A DNA stretch of 49,937 nucleotides from an uncultured bacterium (GTDB lineage: Bacteria > Calescibacteriota > Calescibacteriia > Calescibacteriales > Calescibacteriaceae). The stretch is from positions 1 to 49,937 of the forward strand of contig CALHPK010000025.1 of assembly GCA_938036315.1 (NCBI GenBank). The letters run 5' to 3'. A program made the position numbers and the translations under genes. Every line of letters begins with the position of its first letter. The stretch's first letter is position 1. This document shows positions 43,675 through 49,937 of the stretch, piece by piece. The notes beneath the pieces are model-generated. The model saw only the letters and a program-made list of their open reading frames with translations. It was not told the DNA's origin and searched no databases.

Positions 43675-44936
43675 TTGAATTGCTCTAATTTATCTTTGTA
43701 GATATCCTCAAAACTTTCAATAGTAGGGTGGATGACCTTGATTGGGGGAACATGCTCTGCGAGAGCTTCTTGAGTTTTAAGTCCATTTCCTGTCAATGCA
43801 ATGAGTACGCTTTCCTTCTTAGATATTTTGCCTGATTCAAGTAGGCGTAAAAATGCGCCAAAGGTGACCCCACCAGCAGTCTCAGTGAATATTCCTTCTT
43901 TTTCTGCCAAGATTTTTATTGCTTCGATTATTTCGGTATCCGACGGAGTTTCTGCATAGCCACCCGATTCTTTTATAACTTTTACAGCGTAGTATCCATC
44001 AGGAGGATTTCCTATAGCGAGCGACTTTGCTATAGTCTTTGGATTTTTGACCGGGGTGAAAATTGTTAATCCTTTTTTGACGGCATCAGCAATTGGAGCA
44101 CATCCTTCGGGCTGAGCCCCGTGAAGTCTTGTATAAACCTCTTTCAGAAGCCCTTTCATCTCAAATTCTTTGAACGCCTTCCATATTTTTGTGATAAGAG
44201 AACCTCCAGCCATAGGAACAACTACGTGATCGGGCAACCTGAACCCCAACTGCTCAGCAATCTCAAACCCGTAAGTCTTTGAACCCTCAGAGTAAAAAGG
44301 TCTTATATTTATATTGACGAATGCTATCTTGTACTTTTCTGAAATTTCCGCACACAATCTATTTACCTCGTCATAACTTCCCTTTATGCCTATAACTTCA
44401 GCACCATAGATTGATGATGCCAGAACCTTTGTTGGCTCAAGGTCGTAGGGGATAAATATAAAAGCCTTCACACCATAAATTCTTGCTATTGAGGCTACAG
44501 AATTTGCAAGATTACCTGTGGAGGCGCAAGCCACGGCATTGAATCCAAAATCCTTAGCCTTCTTGACCGCAATGGCAACAACTCTATCTTTGAAAGATAA
44601 TGTCGGGAAGTTTACACCATCGTTTTTAATCCAAATCTCGCTCATTCCCAGATACTTTTCGAGATTCTTAGCTCTAAAAAGAGGAGTAAAACCAACATCA
44701 TACGGCAAAACCTCGCCCTCCACTGGAAGGAATTCTCTATACCTCCACATATTTGGTTTTCTTGACCTAAAATTAGCTTTAGAGATCTTTATCTTTTCGT
44801 AATCGTAATCGACCTCCAGGGGACCGAAGCAGACTTCACAGATGTGCATCGGCATAAGTTGATACTCGCGCTTACACTCTCTACACTTCAAACACTTGAT
44901 GTAAGAAGAATTTTTCCCTTTGCTACTTCCTCTCAT
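43671..44936 (-). CDS. thrC: Threonine synthase with N-terminal zinc ribbon
   Basis: Converts O-phosphohomoserine to threonine with PLP. An N-terminal zinc-ribbon (CLKCRECKREY and CEVCFG) is typical of the archaeal/short threonine synthase branch. The PLP lysine is in PTLSFKDRVVA, and ASTGNLANSVA is the substrate loop. I chose ATG 44936 (MRGSSKG, 421 residues). An in-frame TTG at 44960 would add eight residues. Translationally coupled to cysK and 42 nt after ispD. Confidence 0.93.
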   Translation of the reverse strand: MRGSSKGKNSSYIKCLKCRECKREYQLMPMHICEVCFGPLEVDYDYEKIKISKANFRSRKPNMWRYREFLPVEGEVLPYDVGFTPLFRAKNLEKYLGMSEIWIKNDGVNFPTLSFKDRVVAIAVKKAKDFGFNAVACASTGNLANSVASIARIYGVKAFIFIPYDLEPTKVLASSIYGAEVIGIKGSYDEVNRLCAEISEKYKIAFVNINIRPFYSEGSKTYGFEIAEQLGFRLPDHVVVPMAGGSLITKIWKAFKEFEMKGLLKEVYTRLHGAQPEGCAPIADAVKKGLTIFTPVKNPKTIAKSLAIGNPPDGYYAVKVIKESGGYAETPSDTEIIEAIKILAEKEGIFTETAGGVTFGAFLRLLESGKISKKESVLIALTGNGLKTQEALAEHVPPIKVIHPTIESFEDIYKDKLEQFK

Positions 44937-44978
44937 CTTTTCTAAATTTTTACATAGCAAAATCTCATTTGATAATTT

Positions 44979-45758
44979 TCATAAAGTCTTGAAGAGCATT
45001 TTATTGCTTTTTTTCGATTTTAGAATAAGTTTGACAAATTCAAGATCGGACGGAAAAGTTATCTTTATATTTTCCCTTTCTCCAGCTATGCCATAAAGCT
45101 TCTTTTTGTATTTGAAAAGAATTCCAGCCAAATCTGTAAAATCAGTCAACTCCGCCTTCCCTTCAACACTAATTATAGTATCATATACGGAACTAACTCT
45201 AAACACCTGAGGAGTTTGAATAAGCGCAACTTTTTCTCTTTTTAACTCATCCACAAAGACAGATACTTTCAAATTTTCCGCATATACTTCAGCAATTCTT
45301 ACTGTATCTACAGGAGTTATAAAAGGTACGATTCCATCTGCTCCTGTATTTTTCATCAGCTCGATCATATCCTCAAGAAGCTTTATGGAGAATAACGGGC
45401 GAGCTCCATCATGCTCTATCAATATGTGATCGTTAGAAATTCCGAATTCTTTTATCATTTTATCAAAGCATATTCTAAAAGACTCCCATCTGGTTTCACC
45501 TCCGTACAGAATGTAAAAGCGTGTATTCGGGTATTCTGACCTATATTTTGCAACAATCTTTTCAGCAACACAAAGAATGTTCTGACTATTCTTCGGAACA
45601 GCAATGAAGACAGCGTCAACACCAAAGATTAAGAATTTTTCTATTGAATAATCGATTACTTTTTTTCCGCAAAGATTGACAAAGCATTTAGAAATTGTTC
45701 TGGATTTTCCGCTAAATCTTTCTCCTTTCCCAGCCGCAAGTATTATTGCAAAGACCAT
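44979..45758 (-). CDS. ispD: 2-C-methyl-D-erythritol 4-phosphate cytidylyltransferase
   Basis: Third step of the MEP isoprenoid pathway. 259 residues. The N-terminal ILAAGKGERFSG is the CTP-binding loop (LAAG-G-R), and the central IEHDGARPLFS and the Thr-rich VDTVR segment match the family. The MEP pathway supports a bacterial assignment. A consensus TATAAT (45762-45767, minus strand) lies 3 nt before the ATG with no RBS: the clearest leaderless candidate here. Confidence 0.94.
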   Translation of the reverse strand: MVFAIILAAGKGERFSGKSRTISKCFVNLCGKKVIDYSIEKFLIFGVDAVFIAVPKNSQNILCVAEKIVAKYRSEYPNTRFYILYGGETRWESFRICFDKMIKEFGISNDHILIEHDGARPLFSIKLLEDMIELMKNTGADGIVPFITPVDTVRIAEVYAENLKVSVFVDELKREKVALIQTPQVFRVSSVYDTIISVEGKAELTDFTDLAGILFKYKKKLYGIAGERENIKITFPSDLEFVKLILKSKKSNKMLFKTL

Positions 45759-45761
45759 CTC

Positions 45762-45767
45762 ATTATA
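45762..45767 (-). promoter_or_regulatory. Consensus -10 three bases before the ispD ATG
   Basis: TATAAT on the minus strand, with a TTGCTA -35-like hexamer 16 bp upstream. A start point 6-7 nt downstream would fall on the ATG. Confidence 0.5.
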
Positions 45768-45846
45768 CTATTCATTACACATATAGCAAAAATCTATACG
45801 CATAGTAAAATTTATGTGCATATATATGTTTTGTGGTTCAGAACCT

Positions 45847-46689
45847 TTATAGTTCAGAGAGCTTATCTTGTTTTTTGTAGAAGAATAATCCATCCATAAA
45901 GATTGGCTCAAATATAGCTGTTATCGCCCTTATTCTCTCAGCAGGACCAAGGACTAAAAAGCCTCCATCATTTAGGATAGTCCAGAAAATCTGGGCTAAC
46001 TTATCTCTCGAATCATCATCAAAGTATATTATCACATTTTTGCAGACTATAAAGTCAAATTTACCGAGAAGTTTCATCCTGAAATTATCTATAAGGTTTA
46101 CCTTCTCGAAGGTAACGTTTTTTTTGACTATATCTTTTATTTTCCAAGTTGACTCATCGATTTGGTCAAAATATTTTTGGATAAAATAAGGAGGAACACC
46201 ACGCAGAGGATACGATGAATACAATCCTTCTTTTGCTCTTTCGATAAAGTTCGCATTTATATCAACACCAACAATTTTATAAGGTATAGATGGGATCTTT
46301 TCAAGCATATATATAGATAAGGTATATGCTTCCTCACCTGTAGCACATCCAGCTGATAAAATATTCAGACTTTTCACACCCTTCCCCACATAAGGCTTGA
46401 CAATCTTATCAAAGAGCAAATCAAACTGCACTTTATCTCTGAAAAACTGAGTCTCACCAATGGTTATAACATTCATAAGTTCCCATAATTCCTTCTGAGA
46501 TGAATCTCTCAAAAGGTGCATATACTCCCGAGGCTCAACTCCAAGCTGTCCTAACCTTATTTTCAATTTGTAGCTTAAAAGGTACATCTTTGAATCCTCA
46601 ATATATATCCCGGTATTTTTCCAAATTATTTCTCTTATTTCCTTGAGCTCTTCCCCAGAAAAGCCAACTTGCACGTCATAAACTTTCAT
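45847..46689 (-). CDS. cheR: CheR-type protein methyltransferase
   Basis: A SAM-dependent glutamate methyltransferase of chemoreceptors. The 280 residues contain an N-terminal helical CheR domain and the methyltransferase domain with SAGCATGEEAYTLSIY as motif I and the FDFIVCKNVIIYF segment. No other chemotaxis gene (cheA, cheB, receptor) is in the window, so it may act on a distant system. A promoter with TAAACA (46726-46731) and TATAAT (46703-46708) at 17-bp spacing gives a leader of only about 7 nt. Confidence 0.92.
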   Translation of the reverse strand: MKVYDVQVGFSGEELKEIREIIWKNTGIYIEDSKMYLLSYKLKIRLGQLGVEPREYMHLLRDSSQKELWELMNVITIGETQFFRDKVQFDLLFDKIVKPYVGKGVKSLNILSAGCATGEEAYTLSIYMLEKIPSIPYKIVGVDINANFIERAKEGLYSSYPLRGVPPYFIQKYFDQIDESTWKIKDIVKKNVTFEKVNLIDNFRMKLLGKFDFIVCKNVIIYFDDDSRDKLAQIFWTILNDGGFLVLGPAERIRAITAIFEPIFMDGLFFYKKQDKLSEL

Positions 46690-47000
46690 CTTATTTTACT
46701 CTATTATATACTTTAATCCTCGCCTTGTTTATTATGATTTATATATTTAATTAACAATAATTATCTCATCTACTTAATCAATAAACATCATTTTAATAAT
46801 TTTCAGAAATTGAAAAAAATATAGAGAGCATCAATTACACAATAAATAGCAACTACTGCTACAATAAAAGCTGACTTCACAAAGCCAAATCAGTTCAATC
46901 AATTAATAATTCAGCTGAACAAATTAAATAAATATAGCTAAATAATAATATGAAACTATCCACAGTGATTTATCTTGAATAAAATTTGATTAATGAATCA
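46690..47000. other. AT-rich gap between divergent cheR and mlaE
   Basis: A 311-bp gap without coding potential. It holds the cheR promoter at its left end and many A/T runs. A single DnaA-box-like CTATCCACA occurs at 46956-46964, one mismatch from consensus. I see no RNA gene. Not enough for an origin. Confidence 0.5.
46703..46731 (-). promoter_or_regulatory. cheR promoter
   Basis: TAAACA (-35), 17-bp spacer, TATAAT (-10). The start point would be about 7 nt before the ATG at 46689, too short a leader for a normal RBS. Confidence 0.5.
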
Positions 47001-47750
47001 ATGATAAAGTTGATAGAGAGAATTTTAGAGTATGAGAAAAATTTTGTATCAAGCTTATTTGGAAAAATATTCTTCAGGGAGATATTAACAAATTCTGGTA
47101 GGTTTATTCGGATGATGGCTCTCCCCACACTTTTTGTGAATTTCCTGTTCTGCATTGTAATTACATTTCATGGATGGGAAGCGGTAAGCCTATTTGGAGC
47201 CCAAAAATTCCTTCCAGCTGCGTCAATCCTAGTGATGATAAGAGAAGGAATCCCCGTACTGAATGCAATGGCTACAATAGCAATCCCCGCAAATGCAATA
47301 TCTGCAGAAATAGCTCTTATGAAACTCAGAGGAGAATTTATCTACCTTGAGACAATAGGTATATCCCCCTTCAGATTTGCAATCTTTCCAAAAGTAATTG
47401 CTATAACTTTTGTAAGTATTCTATTCTTTTTTATCTCAACATTAGTATCAATACTTGCGGTCTTTATTGATATTGTTAAGATAAAAGGGGTAGCAGAAGG
47501 AATATTCAATGAAAACGTGTGGGGATTGATAAATCTACAAGATCTATTTGGCGGATTTATAAAATCACTAATATTTGGACTGATTATAGGACAGATATCA
47601 ACATATCTTGGATATTATGCCAAGGAATCAGCAGAGGGAGTCGGCAGAGCTTCGTCACTATCGGTTATCATCTCATCAATAGTGTTTATCATCACAAATG
47701 TGATTCTATCGATGATACTATTCGGAGGATTAACAGTTGAACTGCGATGA
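47001..47750 (+). CDS. mlaE: MlaE-family lipid transport permease
   Basis: The inner-membrane permease of an MCE/Mla-type phospholipid transporter of diderm bacteria. About 249 residues from ATG 47001; an in-frame TTG at 46986 would add five. It has five or six hydrophobic helices and the family coupling segment EIALMKLRGEFIYLETIGIS followed by PFRFAIFPKVIAI. The ATPase (MlaF) and the MCE protein (MlaD) are not next to it. It ends 2 bp from the convergent aminotransferase stop. Confidence 0.88.
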   Translation: MIKLIERILEYEKNFVSSLFGKIFFREILTNSGRFIRMMALPTLFVNFLFCIVITFHGWEAVSLFGAQKFLPAASILVMIREGIPVLNAMATIAIPANAISAEIALMKLRGEFIYLETIGISPFRFAIFPKVIAITFVSILFFFISTLVSILAVFIDIVKIKGVAEGIFNENVWGLINLQDLFGGFIKSLIFGLIIGQISTYLGYYAKESAEGVGRASSLSVIISSIVFIITNVILSMILFGGLTVELR

Positions 47751-47768
47751 CATTACTGCGATGACATT
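47741..47768. repeat. 14-bp tandem duplication across two stop codons
   Basis: Two perfect copies of ACTGCGATGACATT (47741-47754 and 47755-47768). The first contains the mlaE stop TGA. The junction creates the TAA stop of the convergent aminotransferase gene. Confidence 0.9.
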
Positions 47769-48595
47769 TTAGTACTGTACATCTGTTCTAATTTTTGAAG
47801 TTCCATTTTCAAAAAATAAGATATAGAATCTTTATTATATCGGAAATTCTTCACCTCTGAATCAAAAGCGAATTTCTCAACAATACCAATTCCCAAAACT
47901 GAACCAGTTATAAAAAGCTCATCGGCCAAACAAATCTCATAGGGAGTAGCTGCTGATTCACGAAAATCAATCCTATGCTCAGAACATAAATGAATAACCT
48001 TTTTCCTTGTTATACCTTCAAGAATCGGGAAGGTAGAAGGGGGGGAAAAGACAGTACCATCTTTGACCCAAAAGAAGTTCGATCTTGAACCTTCCGCTAC
48101 AAATCCATTGTAAAGAAAAATCACCTCATCAAAGCCTTCTCTTTCTGCTCTCTCACGTAGAACAACATTTTCAAAATAGCTTATCGGCTTGAGACCCGCT
48201 GAAAAACCCTTCGGATTCCTTTCATACGGAAGCACCTTGATTGAAAGATTATCTCTGCTACGATTAGAATAAGGGTAATCATCAACATAGAAAAACAGGG
48301 AAAAATTAAGGTCTTTCTCCACGAGAAAAATACGCATCATTCCGAGTTTCTTTCCGGAACCGGAGGAGGCCTCAAAAGAATATCGAATGAGACTACTCGC
48401 TTCAGGTGCTACTCCCCACACTTTCAGAGAAGATTTTACCATTCTGTCCACATGCTCTTCAACAAAAATAGGAACACCATTAATTATCTTCATAGTCTCG
48501 AAAAGACCAACTCCAGAAAAAAGCCGAAGTGAAATATCTATGTCAACAGAACTGATCTCCAATAGCTTTTTATCCTTAACATAATATAAAACCAT
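47753..48595 (-). CDS. Class IV aminotransferase (branched-chain / aminodeoxychorismate lyase type)
   Basis: A PLP enzyme of fold type IV, 280 residues from ATG 48595. A TTG at 48655 would add 20 residues that the family lacks. Features are GLFETMKIINGVPIFVEEH with its conserved Arg-binding region, the FDEVIFLYNGFVAEGSRSNFF block and the PILEGITRK segment. The family includes branched-chain aminotransferase, D-amino-acid aminotransferase and PabC. These cannot be separated from motifs alone. It converges on mlaE. Confidence 0.88.
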   Translation of the reverse strand: MVLYYVKDKKLLEISSVDIDISLRLFSGVGLFETMKIINGVPIFVEEHVDRMVKSSLKVWGVAPEASSLIRYSFEASSGSGKKLGMMRIFLVEKDLNFSLFFYVDDYPYSNRSRDNLSIKVLPYERNPKGFSAGLKPISYFENVVLRERAEREGFDEVIFLYNGFVAEGSRSNFFWVKDGTVFSPPSTFPILEGITRKKVIHLCSEHRIDFRESAATPYEICLADELFITGSVLGIGIVEKFAFDSEVKNFRYNKDSISYFLKMELQKLEQMYSTKMSSQ

Positions 48596-48670
48596 TTCTG
48601 AAAAGTTTATCCTACTATATAGAATTTGCAAATTTGCTATCAGATTTCCAAACAAAATATGCTATCTTTT

Positions 48671-48702
48671 CTTAAAAAATCAAATCTGACAGTTATTCAG
48701 AT
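48671..48702 (-). terminator. Putative intrinsic terminator after the RCC1 gene
   Basis: On the minus strand ATCTGA pairs with TCAGAT around a 7-nt loop (48684-48702). It is followed by TTGATTTTTT. It lies 11 bases past the stop codon of the RCC1-repeat gene. Confidence 0.5.
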
Positions 48703-48712
48703 ATATGATTAT

Positions 48713-49937
48713 TCATAAAGTCCTTTTCTTCCTCTTTCGCAAAAGCAAAACCAAAGGCAAAGCAAAGATAAAGATAAGGTAGCCAAAACCAGAAACCGAG
48801 CAACCAAATTTTGAAGTAAGTTCTTGATCTTGATCTGAAGTGAATTCAGTTTGATCAGTTTGAGATGTGCCAAAGTACTGCGGAGCTCCACCGCTTCCGC
48901 CTCCCCCACTTCCCGACAAAACTCTAACTGGATACTCCTTCCACCCCGCTGTCCCGTCTCCTAACTGACCGTAGTTATTTCTCCCCCAGCACCAAAGGGA
49001 GTTATCTTGTTTTATTGCACAGGTGTGAGAATCCCCCAAAGAGACTTGTGAGACCCCTGTCATTATCTGCACTGGGGTGCTTTTCCCTATATTTGTCCCA
49101 TTTCCTAACTGTCCATACCAATTAGCCCCCCAGCACCAGAGAGAGTTATCTTGTTTTATCGCACAGGTGTGATACTTCCCCAAAGAGACTTGTGAGCCCC
49201 CTTGTGTTATCTGCACTGGGGTGTTCTTGCTTGTATTTGTCCCATCTCCTAACTGTCCGGACCCATTAGCCCCCCAGCACCAGAGAGAACCATCTGTCTT
49301 CACAGCACAGGTGTGCCACCCTCCCAAAGAGACTTGTGAAACACCTGTCATTATCTGCACTGGAGTGTTCTTGCTTGTATTTGTCCCATCTCCTAGCTGA
49401 CCGTATTCATTATACCCCCAGCACCAGAGAGAGCCATCTGTCTTTACAGCACAGGTGTGATTACCTCCCAAAGAGACTTGTGAGACCTCTTGTGTTATCT
49501 GCCTCGGGGTGTTCCTATTTGCATTTGTCCCATCTCCTAACTGACCGTAGTTATTTCTCCCCCAGCACCAAAGGGAACCATCTGTCTTTACAGCACAGGT
49601 GTGAGAATCCCCCAAAGAGACTTGTGAAACACCTTGTGTTATCTGCACTGGAGTATTCTTGTTTGTCCAACTCCCATCTCCTAACTGTCCGTAGTTATTT
49701 CTCCCCCAGCACCAGAGAGAGTTATCTGTCTTTACAGCACAAGTGTGCCACACTCCCAAGTAAACTTGTGAGACCCCCTGCGTTATCTGCACTGGAGTGT
49801 TCTTGTTTATATTTGTCCCATCTCCTAACTGTCCATGCCCATTATAACCCCAGCACCAGAGAGAGTTATCTGTCTTTACAGCACAGGTGTGAGAATCCCC
49901 CAAAGAGACTTGTGAAACACCTTGTGTTATCTGCACT
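48713..49937 (-). CDS. RCC1-repeat surface protein with Cys-containing C-terminal sorting tail (partial)
   Basis: The 5' end lies outside the window. The visible 407 residues hold seven 48-residue RCC1-type repeats, each with HTCA(V/I)K and SLWCWG motifs and a GQLGDGT-like end. The two cysteines per repeat suggest a disulfide per blade of an exported beta-propeller. After the repeats come a Gly-rich linker and a Thr/Gln/Asp-rich segment. The end, GCSVSGFGYLIFIFALP then a hydrophobic stretch and RKRKKR, is like the MYXO-CTERM/Synerg-CTERM sorting tails: Cys, membrane helix, basic cluster. This implies processing and surface anchoring. The family is common in large bacterial surface proteins. 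The binding partner is unknown. Confidence 0.88.
   Translation of the reverse strand, partial: VQITQGVSQVSLGDSHTCAVKTDNSLWCWGYNGHGQLGDGTNINKNTPVQITQGVSQVYLGVWHTCAVKTDNSLWCWGRNNYGQLGDGSWTNKNTPVQITQGVSQVSLGDSHTCAVKTDGSLWCWGRNNYGQLGDGTNANRNTPRQITQEVSQVSLGGNHTCAVKTDGSLWCWGYNEYGQLGDGTNTSKNTPVQIMTGVSQVSLGGWHTCAVKTDGSLWCWGANGSGQLGDGTNTSKNTPVQITQGGSQVSLGKYHTCAIKQDNSLWCWGANWYGQLGNGTNIGKSTPVQIMTGVSQVSLGDSHTCAIKQDNSLWCWGRNNYGQLGDGTAGWKEYPVRVLSGSGGGGSGGAPQYFGTSQTDQTEFTSDQDQELTSKFGCSVSGFGYLIFIFALPLVLLLRKRKKRTL
48917..49937. repeat. Seven 144-bp direct repeats (RCC1 units)
   Basis: DNA repeats with an exact 144-bp period, for example the sequence AGGTGTG recurring at 49021, 49165, 49309 and so on. They are coding repeats with high nucleotide similarity between units, so unit number may change by recombination. 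They continue past the window edge. Confidence 0.9.

Noticed and set aside
46956-46964. Replication origin suggested by a DnaA-box-like sequence in an AT-rich gap
   Set aside because: Only one imperfect box, with no cluster and no dnaA or dnaN nearby.
48917-49937. CRISPR-like regular repeats
   Set aside because: The 144-bp period keeps one reading frame and encodes RCC1 units. There are no unique spacers.

Overview
The window is an AT-rich stretch of bacterial chromosome with 42 protein genes (one cut by the right edge) and one 5S rRNA gene. The core genes are bacterial: dnaK, mutS, nusB, proB, accC, ispD, asd and thrC. A diderm (double-membrane) cell is suggested by several lipoprotein signals, an MlaE-type permease, an LptF/G-like protein and a Cys-containing C-terminal sorting tail. 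Some families that are common in archaea or thermophiles are also present: archaemetzincin, AMMECR1, MTA phosphorylase, a small archaeal-type phosphatidylserine decarboxylase and NfeD. DNA precursor synthesis uses a B12-dependent class II ribonucleotide reductase, and a cobinamide-phosphate synthase (cbiB) suggests cobamide assembly. No lineage can be assigned from this sequence alone. I see no phage, insertion sequence, CRISPR array or tRNA.

Layout. 1-7.4 kb: APS reductase (cysH), then on the minus strand an nrdJ gene carrying two inteins, apt, a membrane glycosyltransferase and a lone, divergent 5S rRNA. 7.6-11.6 kb (+): a SpeE-like methyltransferase, a bifunctional-nuclease-PDZ fusion, an archaemetzincin and NfeD. 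11.6-19.7 kb (-): a small lipoprotein, an orphan DppC-type permease, AMMECR1 coupled to a TetR regulator, dnaK, an LptF/G-like protein coupled to an endonuclease IV-like protein, cbiB and mtnP. 19.8-26.4 kb: a MoeB/ThiF E1-like enzyme (+), proB and a penicillin-acylase lipoprotein (-), and accC (+). 26.3-31.5 kb (-): a lipoprotein with a PhoD phosphatase, then phosphatidylserine decarboxylase, a methyltransferase and an unknown protein. 31.7-39.2 kb: sppA (+), then mutS, nusB, a free-standing TSCPD/zinc-ribbon protein, a transglutaminase-like protein and asd (-). 39.4-42.7 kb (+): a catabolic-looking operon of luciferase-like monooxygenase, zinc alcohol dehydrogenase and an atypical acyl-CoA dehydrogenase behind a palindromic operator. 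42.6-46.7 kb (-): ispD, thrC, cysK and cheR. 47-49.9 kb: an mlaE permease (+), a class IV aminotransferase and an RCC1-repeat surface protein (-).

How the parts fit. Sulfur and amino-acid genes (cysH, cysK, thrC, asd, proB, mtnP) form a biosynthetic theme. The most unusual items are these. First, the double-intein nrdJ: both inteins have lost the first LAGLIDADG aspartate, and intein 2 lacks the penultimate His. Second, the TSCPD domain, normally fused to long NrdJ proteins, is encoded about 30 kb away as its own gene. Third, a 5S rRNA gene stands alone. Fourth, many start codons have a -10-like hexamer only 3-6 nt upstream and no Shine-Dalgarno, which points to leaderless mRNAs, whereas dnaK, nrdJ and the lptF-like gene keep good ribosome-binding sites. 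Fifth, perfect short tandem duplications (13-26 bp) recur in the intergenic gaps.
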